DNA of 64,000 nucleotides from Cydia pomonella (lineage: Eukaryota > Arthropoda > Insecta > Lepidoptera > Tortricidae): contig NC_084722.1 in assembly GCF_033807575.1 (NCBI RefSeq), forward strand, positions 3,032,832-3,096,831. The letters are read 5' to 3'. The translations under genes were made by a program, and so were the position numbers. The number at the start of each line of letters is the position of its first letter. Positions within the stretch are counted from its first letter, which is position 1. Below the pieces are notes generated by a model. That model was not told the DNA's origin and did no database searches. It saw nothing but the letters and a program-made list of their open reading frames with translations. Of the stretch, positions 22,505-33,672 are shown in pieces.

Positions 22505-22700
22505 CAAGTATAAATGGCCACACTGGCTAAGTCGCGCGCGGGATGGCTCTCTCGCGTGGAATTCTTTTCTCGATCTGCCAACTTATGCTACCAAAATCGA
22601 GAAACTGACAGGTCGAGATAGAAATTTGTGACACGCGACTGTTATTTCTCGCGGCGCGAGTTATCCCGCGTGTAATCATGTGCTAGCCGTGCAGATTAGA
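22505..22700 (-). repeat. GC-rich repeat, family J, copy 2
   Basis: Contains GTCGCGCGCGGGATGG, TTATCCCGCGTG and ends CATGTGCTAGCCGTGC, the inverse of the start of the copy at 20185. Confidence 0.55.
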
Positions 22701-23097
22701 GAAACAAACAACGCAATCTCGATTTTTGATGTTAAAAATCCTCATTAGATATCCATCTCTCTAATTAGCACGTGGTTTAGAAAGCCAAATGTACTCTAAT
22801 AGCAGGGTTGCCATACATCCGGATTTCCCCTGACATGAAAGGATTTTTGGTTCATTGTCATGCAGGATTGCGAGGAGACTTGGTGAATTTCAGGGTTTTT
22901 TTGTAGAAACCTCAACCATAGGGAAATAAGTATTACCGCTACTTGACACTAGATGTCACGATTGACAAAAAGTGTATTGCTCAACAATTTACAACTAATA
23001 TTACAAGCAGAAGGAGTTGAAAATAGAATTCCTGTTAATCCGGTAATCCGGAAAATTATTGAGCATTAGACTTTTCGTTCGTCGCGACATCTCGTGT
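22701..23097. other. Spacer with a short repeated phrase
   Basis: CTACTTGACACTAGATGTC near 22940 recurs as CTACTTGACGCTAGATGTC near 23264, suggesting a decayed repeat. Nothing else is seen. Confidence 0.35.
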
Positions 23098-23242
23098 AGC
23101 AGCCCGCGTAGCCAACGTACCTATCGTTCACGCTCCGTGGGGAACGAAATGCAACTGTCACAGTTGCACTAATAAAGAAGAGTGATAGAGAGAGATGACT
23201 ACGATTCGCTACGGAGCGTGAACGATTGTAACGTTGGCTACG
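23098..23242. mobile_element. Foldback MITE, family I
   Basis: Arms CGCGTAGCCAACGT-CGTTCACGCTCCGT and ACGGAGCGTGAACG-ACGTTGGCTACGCG are inverted. A second copy lies at 38041-38170 next to the carboxypeptidase gene. Confidence 0.8.
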
Positions 23243-25022
23243 CGGCCTGTACTGATAAATTCGCTACTTGACGCTAGATGTCGACTACGAAAATAATAAG
23301 GGTTCTGGTAAGAAAACAGAGCCATGGAGTGAGCACTCTATGCTTACTTATTTCTCTATGCCTCAACTAACCACTAGAAGCTAGCTAAAAGTGTGAAGCT
23401 GGGCAGAGGAAAGGGAAGGTTATTCTGTAGCTATAGCATATGATAGCCAGTTAAGGAGCTAGTGGCACACGTGGTAACTGCCACCCAGACCAATATTATT
23501 GAATTAATACCTAAAAATATTCATGGCAAAAAAGAGTGCTTAATAAACAAGTTCAAGATACGGAGGTCTAATTAAAGAGACCAATGGAGAAAGGGGGACC
23601 AATTGGCTAGTTGACAGTTTTTGTAAATAATGTCAATCTATCTTGATTTTCCTGAGGATCAAATGTCTATATAGGATAGGACTTACGGCATTTAAGCAAC
23701 ACAAAGGTCAGAAATGAGAGTTAAAGTCTGACGCTCGCACTCGACGATTGAAACGCCTCAAACAAAATGATAATGTACTGTGACGTCACATTACATTACA
23801 CTGTCCTAAATGTATGGAAGATCAAGAAAATTTCTATTTTCACTGTGAAAAATTGCGTTTATGTATTTAGTTGTCATACAATTTATTATTCAATTACATT
23901 CGAATCGAATCGATCGAAATCGAATCGAATGGAATAATTTTCTTTTTTATATTTGAAAGTAAAAAAAAAATTTTTTTTGATCCTTTGAATCCTTGTATTT
24001 TTTTATGATCTCAATATGTATTTTTAAATTCTACTTTTTTATTATGAATGGCTCATTTTCTATCCATTTAGCTAAATTTTGGTATAATATTCAACACGTG
24101 TCAAGTACCCAATTGGGGAGTTTATCCTACAGGAAATGTTACGATTTTCATGGCTTTTGTCAGAATATTGCATTTTTTCATATGGGAACCCTATATACGC
24201 GTAACAGTAACACTCTTTTAACTGTCTTTAGGTATTTACAATAAGGTTTACAAATTGTCAAATATCGGATACTCCACCGAACACTGTCTATAACCGTAAT
24301 ATGATAAGATTCATATACTAGCCGTGTCTTATCCAACCTCGACATTGGCAGAATCATCAACACCTTGATGGAGCCATAACACGAAAAATTGATTGATTGA
24401 AATAGTCAAATATGACGTCAGAAAGAGGAGCAACTCGCTAATTTGCTATCTGTGTTAGTCAGCATTGATTGTAAATTGTAAAGCGTTTAGAAGGACGCCT
24501 TATCTGATACGAACGATAATACTTATTAAAGTAGAGTAGCCTGCAGACTAATGTCAATAAATACCTAAATAATCACCAAATTATGAATATTGTTTACCTC
24601 TGTATTTTAATTATTGTATTTGTGTTTTGTGTCTTTTTATTAAACAAGAGTTTTTTGTACACGCTTCATACCAAACATCAAACAATAATCGAGTTGCGCG
24701 CAAATGTTAGCAGAAATTCAATTAGATATCAGATATTTAAATAGTTACTCACGCCAGATGGTATTTCGATAATGTTAGCGCCAACGACAAATAAAATTAC
24801 ATCGTAGAAAGACAATCAAATAGGCACTAATAACAATATTCGTCATTGTAATTGACGCTTGCGAAACTGGAGTTAAAGATAAAAATGTGATACAGATAAA
24901 ATACCAAATAAATACCTAGTTTCAAAGAAGTTAAAATGTCTTAATTGTTAGTTATCTCTTGATGAGATAATAATTTCATCACCTCATCGCCTTCCTTCAT
25001 TAGACCAATAAAAAACACTTAC
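23243..25022. other. No gene seen; probable intron or 3' flank of the 25-kb minus-strand gene
   Basis: If the donor at 25017-25022 is used, this stretch is intron of the minus-strand gene. I found no convincing acceptor and exon here. A short GAATCGAATCGA-like tract lies at 23900-23930. Confidence 0.4.
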
Positions 25023-26267
25023 ATATTTTGTAGAGCTGATCCTCCTCACCCTGTTTACTGGTTTCTTCTGCGCCCTTTTATACTTGTTCATCTCATGCAG
25101 GGCATGATTTCTTCGGTGATCCTCCGTGTGCACCACAGGGTCCTCCAACACAAACCAATCCGTGACGGAACCACGCCGGCCCGTCGGCGAACGCACTGCA
25201 CGCTTCACTTCCAACGCTTTCGACAACTCTTTCTTAAAATCCTCACTCAATTCATCTACTTTAGATACTGGCACAATCTTTGGAGACTGAGGACACAAAG
25301 TATCAAAGCTGGAGCTTCGACGATGCTCCTGTACTACTTCTTTCTTAGGTTTAGTATACGTTTCACAATCACTTAAATAGTTCTCACTGAACATATCCAC
25401 ACTTTTTTCGAATTCGTCTATTAAGTCCTGCACTGATTCCCGCTTAAAAATATTGGCCACTAAACCACTGGATGATGATGTAGCATTAGATAAACTGGAA
25501 TTGTTAGCAGATGATAGTTCTGAAGGAAACTCTTTAATACTTTTAAGGAATACTGTGTCGTCATTGTCGTAGTATACGTTTGATATGTATTCTAAACTCT
25601 CATTAGAAGTCCACGCGTCGCCCATTGTGTCTGAGCTGCCAAAAACATACGACTGATTTCTTGACAAGGTTGGTTTCTTGTAACATTCTTCTTCTTCTTC
25701 TAACGCTCTAGGTAGAAACTCGAAACTCTTACTCCTTTTGTAAACAGGACTATGTGCTTTGTTTTCTAAAAGTTCTTTGTTTCGAAAGAACCAGAAACGC
25801 TTGTTAGATTTACTCTCCTGCTCACTTTGCCGCTTTGATTTCTCCATCTTTGGCTTATCTTTGGCTCTGAACTCATTATGTTTATTCTCATCCTCTTCAA
25901 TTGTTTTGTATTTGTTCTTTTCTGGTTTGTCCTTGTTCCCGAATATGTTGATTTTTGAAAGCTTGTCTCTGAAACTGAAGGATTTCTTCAGAGATGAGAC
26001 TTCATCATCGAACGGTTCTGTTGGCGTGAGCGGTTCCGAGCTAGGCGTTTCTATTACAACAGGAAGGCAAGCTGAGAGTAATCCGGGCTGTTTATAAGTT
26101 ACAAGCTGGAGGTTGTTCGGGCGTCCTCGGACAGGCTCGGGTGGTTTCGGCTTGAGTCTATCAGGTAAATCGCCTAGTAAGCCTCTCTCTATAGCGAGAA
26201 TATGTTCCGCGTTGATTTTCTTCAAGACTTGAGGCCTCTTGTAGATCCTGGGCTTATCGTTATCCAT
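25023..26267 (-). CDS. Uncharacterised Ser/Lys/Glu-rich protein, first coding exon
   Basis: A 415-codon exon on the minus strand starts MDNDKPRIYKRPQVLKKINA in good start context (ATCATGG) below a GC-rich leader. I do not recognise a domain. The product is rich in Ser, Lys and Glu, has no signal peptide or membrane segment, and is probably mostly disordered. It has several basic-Ser motifs that look like kinase or 14-3-3 sites: KKSFSFRDKL, KRSKSFEF, HRRSSSF, GRRGSV and RRISS. The N-terminal 60 residues and the stretch SVQDLIDEFEKSVDMF are the most structured-looking parts. The frame could run on to a stop at 24984, but GTAAGTG, a strong donor, lies at 25022 after RRISSTKY, so I infer splicing to exons farther left that I cannot identify. 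A scaffold or cytoskeleton-associated role would be a guess. Confidence 0.7.
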
Positions 26268-26955
26268 GATGGCGTCGTCACCGCCCCGCGGCGCGTTTTC
26301 GACTGCGTTATCACGCGATATCTCTTAACTGATAAACAGCGATAGTAACTCTCAAATAGCTCGTGTAGGTGGTGAACAATTGCGTTGGAGTTATTAAGTT
26401 ACGAATGAGGAAATGCATGATGGAGATAGTTTGACTTGACATTTATGTGTTTGCGTGTGTGATGATATCGAACTAACACGAACAGAAAGTCTTCCGATGT
26501 TGTCTATTGAAATTTGAGGGGAATGATGTTTCACAAATTACTACCTATTAATTCAAGCTATGTGTAGAGATACCAAAAGCTAAAAAAATAACCTATTAAA
26601 TACCGAACGTTACGAATTCATTTGCCTCCTTTGTCATGATATCTACCTGCCATCATAACTTAAGTGACTTCATGGGCCATTAAAGATTCAGATAATTTAC
26701 TAAATTTAATGCCTTTTTCTTTTGTGTTAAATGGAGTCTACCTACCTTACAGATTTGAGTGATTTACGGTTAGTTTCACTAGACTTATATTGGCCGGGAT
26801 ATGGACCATGATTACCTTTTGTATTTTACCCGCTATATTCAGTTACCCGTCAACAATATGCATGTGACTACGTCGAAATATCGGGAGCTCGAAAATAATG
26901 CTAAAGGTAAACAAACTACGGTCAATATGAGTCTACCTAGTTTAGTTACAATATT
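26268..26955. promoter_or_regulatory. 5' flank of the uncharacterised minus-strand gene
   Basis: The first 70 bp or so upstream of the start codon are GC and CpG rich (CCGCCCCGCGGCGCG, TATCACGCGATATC) in an AT-rich region, consistent with a 5' UTR and promoter. No TATA box or initiator can be assigned. The remainder is plain AT-rich DNA. Confidence 0.4.
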
Positions 26956-26959
26956 TATT

Positions 26960-27110
26960 CTTAATTACACTGGGTCGTTGGGTGGACGACATTCGGAAGA
27001 CTGCGGGTCACTTCTGGATGAGATTGGCTCAGGACCGGGAAAAGTGGCGTACTGGAAGAGAGGCCTATGCTCAGCAGTGGGCGATAAAAGGCTGATATGA
27101 TGAATTCAAT
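26960..27110 (+). pseudogene. LINE reverse transcriptase extreme C-terminus
   Basis: One frame reads RWVDDIRKTAGHFWMRLAQD, then REKWRTGREAYAQQWAIKG and a stop, the standard last segment of insect endonuclease/reverse-transcriptase LINEs. The same block, more decayed, is at 63095-63450 on the other strand. Confidence 0.8.
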
Positions 27111-27788
27111 CTTGTGTAACATTGACATTGTGTATTGTGTTGTCCTAATATTAAAAAAAAAAAACATTGAAATATTAACAACAATCTATTTGTACATACA
27201 TTTAAGCTATCGGTCGTATATCTATATACAAATCTACATGTATAATAAGATATAAACTGTTTGTTCAACATTCATCCGGAATATTATTTACACGCAACGT
27301 CTTATCTCAGAGGAAAAGCGTAATTTCATTTCATTGCGTGCGTTGGCGTTGCTCTTTGATTTATAGCTATTTATCTAAAACATATACTGAAATATCGTGC
27401 TGACGTTGGCATTGCGCATTTAGATTATCATACATATATTATTTCATATAGCAGCCAAGTGAACTTGCGTACCTTGAACTTGTAGGTTAATAGGTATTTT
27501 TTATTTCTTTTCAGTACAGTCGACATCACAGATATGTTTACATTTTTAAGAAGAAACAGGTAAGGTGTATGTTAAATTGTAAATATATCGTTGACCCCGA
27601 TTTCCGATTTTACGTAAGCATGTTTTATGCAATTTTGCGCATTTATGGCGGATCTATTCTCTAGCAGTGCATTTATATAATGCGATTCTCAGTTTCCAGT
27701 AAAAGGAACCACATTGTCAGTTGTCGATAAGGTTGATTTCAAATTGAAGTTTATGAAAATATTGTCTTATATGTCTGTCTATGTCATT
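27111..27788. other. No recognised feature
   Basis: Starts with an A-run at 27151-27162 that may be the tail of the preceding LINE. Otherwise nothing. Confidence 0.4.
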
Positions 27789-28101
27789 GTGAATGTCATC
27801 TCGCTTTGTGTGGTAGGGCACAGCACAGCTGATGTCATTCCAGATCTAGAGCAGAGCCCAACTGGGGAAGCACCTCCACCTTACAGAAAACCGCAGCCAA
27901 ATAACACTAGACCCTACTCATAGTGTTGTGTTCCTGCCGGTGAGTAAGGTTGCCAGAGCTCAACGAGAGGGGGGGTTTAGGGTCGGCAACGCGCATGTAA
28001 CTCCTCTGGAGTTGCAGGCGTACCTACATAGGCTACGGAGACTGCTTACCATCAGGCGGGCCGTATGCTTGTTTGCCACCGACGTAATAAAAAATAAAAA
28101 A
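27789..28101 (+). mobile_element. Non-autonomous retroelement, family C, with A-rich tail
   Basis: Runs from GTGAATGTCATCTCGCTTTG through CCAGATCTAGAGCAG, CTCCACCTTACAGAAAACCG and GAGTTGCAGGCGTAC to TTGTTTGCCACCGACGTAAT and an A-rich tail. Other copies are at 30078, 32689, 46805 and 48180, mostly 5'-truncated, as expected from target-primed reverse transcription. It has no convincing protein and could be a SINE or the 3' end of a LINE. Confidence 0.75.
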
Positions 28102-28243
28102 GTACCCTTTTGGTTGAAAACGGCACATATTTCCCACAGCTGATGAAAAGGAAAGCCAAATTAGCTCCGGCTTGCCTACTTCGAATTTTCACGCACCACT
28201 ACACTGGTCTAGCTAGACTTTGTTCAAAATCTCTCGGCCTAGG

Positions 28244-28831
28244 TAGTGTTGGTTAAGACTCATATCCTTTGAGTGCTTTAAGACTCGACTTAGTTTTCAG
28301 ACTCTAGTCATTAAGTCGAAACTTAAGTCCTTATCGAGACCAAAGTCTTTTGTAAAGACTTCAGCCCTTTAAAGATAACTCTCTAATATTATGTACAAAA
28401 GTTTTCTTAAAGGCATTGGTTTAACATTAAATTCATGGGTTATGCACAAATCATTAAAAACCCGGACAAGTGCGAGTTGGACTCGCCCACGGAGGGTTCC
28501 GTACTTTTTAGTATTTGTTGTTATAGCGGCAACAGAAATACATCATCTGTAAAAATTTCAACTGTCTATCACGGTTCATGACATACAGTCAGGTGACAGA
28601 CGCACAGACAGCGGAGTCTTACAGCAGACCCTTTGGGTATGGCACCCTAAAAATATCAATTTTCTGTTGTGTTACTCATAGATAAAACCTATAAAATTTT
28701 GAAGTCTTTTTTAAACTCAATAAAGGACTCGACTCGGAGACCTTAAAGACTCGGAAGATTTTTAAGCGAAGACTCGCGTACTCGCCTTCTACAAATTTAG
28801 ACTTAAAAGACTCAAGTTCTTACCAACTCTC
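28244..28831. mobile_element. hAT-like non-autonomous element interrupted by another repeat
   Basis: Begins TAGTGTTGGTTAAGACTC and ends in the inverted AGTTCTTACCAACTCTC. Exact 8-bp GGCCTAGG duplications flank it at 28236-28243 and 28832-28839. The same termini occur at 31958-32380. The inside is AAGACTC-rich and carries an insertion at about 28455-28655. Confidence 0.75.
28455..28655 (+). repeat. Lepidopteran repeat nested in the hAT-like element
   Basis: Begins CCCGGACAAGTGCGAGTTGG, then ACTCGCCCACGGAGGGTTCC. It ends near TATGGCACCCTAAAAAT with a CAGACGCACAGACAGCGGAGTC segment inside. The family is common in Lepidoptera and related to the repeat at 35375-36105. Confidence 0.65.
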
Positions 28832-29369
28832 GGCCTAGGTAGGTAGTAGGTATATACCTACCTCCACTCTATCTACAAATTATCTGAGAGAAAAACGTGA
28901 TTTCATGTGCATGATAGCGTACGCGTGCGTCTGATTTATGACTACTTTGTGCCCAATTAGATGTGCCGGTTAAAAGTGAGACTTTAAAAGTAAATTGTGG
29001 TTTTTTTTGTATTCGAAACCACTATCTTCTCGTAGTGTCTAATTTAATGAACTGTAAAAAAGTCGTCGCGTCTTCAACCGTCGTAGATTCAAGACATTGA
29101 AAATATTGATAAGATTAACTTATTATTTCGGGGTCAAGGAGAGGAAAAGAGTGTCTTCCCTCTTTGTCCAGTAGGTACCTAGTGAAACACTAAGCCTGAT
29201 AACTGATTTTTTTGCTGTACTGGTAAATAAAAAAAAAAGGGACGATAGGGTGTAAGTCCAATAAGGTTGTTAAAAAAATAAGTGGTAAGTGGGTGGATTT
29301 AATGATATGTGCCCCTGGTTATATCTCATGGACCACACTTTAAAATTAAGCGGTTTTATTATATTGCAT
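28832..29369. other. No recognised feature
   Basis: Spacer without a supported gene or repeat. Confidence 0.4.
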
Positions 29370-30060
29370 TTAAAGTTTTGAAATTGAAATCATTTATTGC
29401 ATATCACATAGCAGGTACAGGTGTTCTTAAATATAAGGCTGTTCATGTGACGCCCTGTTAGGGCACAGCAACATAGTTCCACATAGGGCTACATACTAAT
29501 CTATTCTAAAATTGTACATATTATTTACATATATTCCTATTAATTCATTAATTATTTTACATATTAAAAAATCTATCTGACATACACATACTAATTAAAG
29601 ATTTACAATCACACACAAAAGAGATATTATGTATCTTCAAAAAATTCTCTCATACTATAGTAGCACTTATTTAACAGGAATGATTTTAGTTTCTTGCTAA
29701 ACAGGCTTAGTTTATCCTCGTTTTTTATGTTATTTGGGAGTTGGTTATATATTTTTATTGACATGTAGTGTGGGCTAGATGTGACCAATTTCAGTTTAGA
29801 AAAAGGAAGTTTTAATTTATTTAAATTGCGGTAATTTCTTTTAGGTAGTATTTCAGGAGAGTATAATTCACTATGTTTTCTTACAAATTTGCTGGTTTCT
29901 AGAATATATATTGAGGTAAGGGTGAGTATTTTATATTTAATAAAAATGGCTTACAGGATTCCATTTCATCGATGTTGGCCAGGATTCTGATGCATCGCTT
30001 TTGAAGTATAAATATTTTATCTATATCGGTACTATTACCCCAAGTTTAATTGATGTTGCT
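29370..30060 (-). pseudogene. LINE reverse transcriptase 3' part and 3' UTR
   Basis: On the minus strand the start reads YLLQKRCIRILANIDEMESCK, then KYSPLPQYIF, the LQKRxIRxI and short-distance motif that follows the polymerase domain in CR1/Jockey-type LINEs. Stops and shifts follow. The element ends on the left with CAATAAATGATTTCAATTTC. Confidence 0.7.
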
Positions 30061-30077
30061 TGTTTTGTGCCTTTTTT

Positions 30078-30192
30078 ATACTACGTCGATGGCAAACAAG
30101 CATACGGCCCGCCTGATAGTAAGCAGTCTCCGTAGCCTATGTATGCCTGCAACTCCAGAGGAGTTACATCAAATAATAATAATAATAATAAA
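30078..30192 (-). mobile_element. Retroelement family C, truncated, followed by (AAT)n
   Basis: Reverse copy of the last 95 bp of family C. It is directly followed by AATAATAATAATAATA at 30172-30192. Confidence 0.7.
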
Positions 30193-30367
30193 TGTTTGGT
30201 ATAATTAATGTATTCATTAATGAGGCGATTTTGACGTGGGTTTTCTCGCAACTTTACTCAAGATATTAAGCCACATGAAGCCGCTGCCAAAAAACCGCTT
30301 CCATGCAATCAAATTCGCGTTCTCATTTTAAAATTCATGGCATGAAAATTTACGCAACATATACCCG

Positions 30368-30540
30368 CGACCCGCCCCCGCTTTGCACGGGTTAGGTACA
30401 CAAAATCATAACTACATAATACACCTAAAGCTTCCTCAAGAATAACTCTATTGACAAATGAAAACTGCATAAAAATCCGTTGAGTAGGTTTTGAGTTTAT
30501 GGCGAACATACAGACAAACATCTTATAAAGTGTAGTGATG
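30368..30540. repeat. Widespread lepidopteran repeat fragment
   Basis: CCCGCTTTGCACGGGTTAGG, CTTCCTCAAGAATAACTCTA, CATAAAAATCCGTTGAGTAG and GCGAACATACAGAC are co-linear with 15205-15400. Confidence 0.6.
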
Positions 30541-31949
30541 TCTATGAGTGAATAATGGCCAACATTACGATAAACTGTTTTATTACAACAAATTTATTAT
30601 CTGTGATGATGTTGTAATTGCTTCATAACTACATCAAAATCGATTTGGTTATGACTTCAAATTTGGAACATCTCTGAAAAAAAAAGCAATTCCATTTGAA
30701 TTCTATTCTAATATCAGTCGAGATGCCTTCTTGTTCGAAATGAAATGTCAATTGCATACAATTTTAACATATCTCGCATGTTAGTTTGTATGTGGTTTGT
30801 ATCGAATGATACGGAAATAGGCCCCCTACTCTAGTTTGTCTCTAAATTATAAAAAAAAACTACATGCGTGAAAAAAGTTTTCATTTACCGCCATTTGACG
30901 TACAGTTTATCTTTTAATTCGTTTTAAGTATAACATGAATATGTTTTGCTGTTTTTAAGGTAACTATAGCAAAAATTTCGTGTAAAATAAGCGATAAAAA
31001 TATTTCGGTGACGCCACCACATATCCACGAGTTCCACCATGAGAGCAACGAGTTGGCAACGATGCCCTAACGGAGGATGTAATTTGGGTTAGCGAAAATT
31101 TCATAGAAAGTTTATAATATGTGTGTAGATAAAATAGTGTATGTAAGTCACTCCGTTCGTTTCTTAAACCCACACTCGTGTATTTTAATGCCTTTTATTA
31201 TGTAGCAGTCACATAAACTACTATTATAAAAGTTCAGTGCTCTATAGAGACGTATCATTTTCGGCACACTTTTTAAAACAACAACGACCCACTTTCAGAG
31301 CAAGAAATGAAAATAGAATGTCATTTTAAAATGAGCCCAAACTCGCTCAACCAATAAGAACATGTCTAACACATAGGTAGTAAATACACAATCCAATCAA
31401 TGCGAGTAACCCCTAACCTTACTCGTAACCTTGGCTTGTTGGATCAATATGAACATCTCCTTCGTTAACCTTAGTGTGAACTTTGTTCTTACTTTAAAAT
31501 ACTTAGTGCTTGGAACACGCTTGGAGTAAAAATTGTGACGTGACTAGGACGTATTATAATTATAGTTATTCTTATAAATTTTACTTACCTTAAAACCAAC
31601 CAACTAATTTACGTCATTTACGTATTTTTCTACGCATTTGTTAAAAGTCATAGTTTCTACTGATTTTATTCACGGTAGCGGCATATGAACAATACAAATT
31701 GATAAAGTGTCTCAAACTGTGTCCGCATATAATGGTGTTCTGTTATAAGACAATAACAGAGTCCCCGCGGCGCTCGCCGAGGAAAAAGAAAACTACTTGT
31801 AAGTTACATGCAAACATATTTACACACAGGTTGTAGTAGCGGGTCGTCCATAGAACTCTATTGCTACCGGCTTGCCTACTAATAATCTTGACGAACGCTA
31901 CTACTAGGCTCCTAGAACCGAGTCAGCTGACTTTGAACCTATTTAACCA
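30541..31949. other. No recognised feature
   Basis: AT-rich region with frames up to 70 codons but no family motif, splice-consistent exon or repeat match. Confidence 0.4.
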
Positions 31950-31957
31950 GAACAATG

Positions 31958-32380
31958 TAGTGTTGGTACGAACTCGAGTCTTTTGAGTCTGAATTCGAAG
32001 AACTCGACTCGTTTTTACGCGACACGGCGCCTTAATAAATAACTTCTGAGTCTTCAATCCCGAGGAGAGTCCTTTATTGAGTCTTTTTATAAGCAACCCA
32101 AAAGGACTCAAGCGTCCGAATAAAGACTGTTAACAATTTTATAGATTTTAACTAAATTACGCGTTATTGTATGATTTGTGTACCTAATCCACATATTACT
32201 TTTAAATGGTTTTAGCAAACAAAAAATAGAGAGTTCTTTGAAAAGAACCCTAGACTCTAAAAGACTGGGGTCTCTAACAAGTTGAAAAGAACTCGAGTTT
32301 AAACTTAATTTAAGAGTCTGAAAAACTGAGTCGAGTTGTAAAGCGGAGGACTCAAACGACTCGAGTCTTAACCAACACTA
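31958..32380. mobile_element. hAT-like non-autonomous element with exact 8-bp target duplication
   Basis: A 423-bp element begins TAGTGTTGGT and ends ACCAACACTA. It is flanked by GAACAATG at 31950-31957 and 32381-32388. Subterminal GACTCGAGTCTT words recur in both orientations. An 8-bp duplication with such ends fits the hAT superfamily. Same family as 28244. Confidence 0.85.
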
Positions 32381-32388
32381 GAACAATG

Positions 32389-32688
32389 TGAGGTAATGTC
32401 ATTACAAACGGCATATTTTCGTGAAAAATTAACATCAATGATCACATCATACTTTGTCATTGCTAATTCTATGCAGAGTTAGCGTGGTCCGAGGTACGAG
32501 TAGTTTGGCCTGACTCTATATATGTAAAGTTTTTTTTTTATCGTGTCTCGTGATAGGTTAACGGCACTAATCATGGGACATTTAAGAGACAATTTGGAGT
32601 ATTTTTAATATTTCACCGACACCTGTATAACTACCGTTTTACGATTTTATGCGTTAACTGTTGAATGTCTATTCGTCCTTTATGTTTC
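32389..32688. other. No recognised feature
   Basis: Spacer; nothing supportable. Confidence 0.4.
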
Positions 32689-32820
32689 AACGAGGGGGGT
32701 GGGGTTAGGGTCGGCAACGCGCATGTAACTCCTCTGGAGTTGCAGGTGTACATAGGAGACTGCTTACCATCAGGCAGGCCGTTTACTTGTTTGCCACCGA
32801 CGTAGTATAAAAAAAAAAAT
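32689..32820 (+). mobile_element. Retroelement family C, 5'-truncated
   Basis: Runs from CAACGAGGGGGGTGGGG through CTCCTCTGGAGTTGCAGG to GCCACCGACGTAGTAT and an A-run. Confidence 0.75.
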
Positions 32821-32857
32821 GTTTACGAAGTATTTAATAAAATATACTGTAATTGGT

Positions 32858-33085
32858 TTCAATATTATTGACAAATTAAAACTACTTTTGCTATTTTGCT
32901 CCAGTCATAGCAAAATGGCGCTATTCATTTTTAAAGTAACAAAAATGAAACGTAAGAAGCTCTATGCCTCTTGTTTATGGTAAAATGTTGCCAGTGTTTA
33001 AAAACTGATTGTAAATACTTATTTTACAGGATTTGTGTAAACCATACCATTACTGGTGCCACGCCCATCATAGGGGTGTTTACTG
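32858..33085 (+). repeat. Dispersed repeat, family D, copy 3
   Basis: GGTTTCAATATTATTGACAA, CTCCAGTCATAGC, TTTTACAGGATTTGTG and CCATCATAGGGGTGTTTACT match the copies at 13796 and 16505. Because two copies abut other elements at the same edge (AATATTGAAACCAAC and its reverse), that edge is probably a real terminus. Confidence 0.7.
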
Positions 33086-33339
33086 TATACGTCACTTTCC
33101 CAATTACAAACTTGTACTCAAATACCACCAAATTAACTGAAAATATTTGTAATTAACGTCCTGGTTTTTGTGTTAATAGTTAATTATACGTAGCCACGAC
33201 AAATTCTCCGGAAACGGAATGCATTAATTCTCAGCAATAACTTTATGTCGCCGTGTTAGGTAATTTACATATGTTGCAACATGCACGTGTTAATTGAACT
33301 CACTACCGGCAAAGACATGTCAATAATATAAACTAGGTA
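33086..33339. other. No recognised feature
   Basis: Spacer; nothing supportable. Confidence 0.4.
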
Positions 33340-33672
33340 ACAAGGTGGAGAAAAAGGAAGCATGCCGAAATCGAGGAGTTAGTGAGCGAATCTCATATCA
33401 TCGGCGAAATCAAATCCTGCAGACTTCGCTGGTTCGGCCACCTACTTAGAATGGAAGAGGATCGAGCAGCCCAGAAAGTCGTACTTGGGAAGCGACTGGT
33501 GACCCGGTGGGTCGACCCAGATACCGCTGGGGAAACGGCTTTGAAGCGGATCTGCGGCAGCTCCAAGCGGATAGTTGGCAGAAAGCGTAGGATCGGGAAA
33601 AGTTGCGTGCTCTTGTTTCGGAGGCCAAGACCCTCTTTGGGTGGCCGAGCCACATTAGTTAGTTAGTTAGGT
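33340..33672 (+). pseudogene. LINE C-terminal fragment with a (TTAG)n tail
   Basis: Reads SCRLRWFGHLLRMEEDRAAQ, then after frameshifts GRPRYRWGNGFEADLRQLQA and LRALVSEAKTLFGWPSHIS. It ends in TTAGTTAGTTAGTTAGG. It is a third member of the family at 16772 and 21098, and again only the C-terminus is present. Confidence 0.78.
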
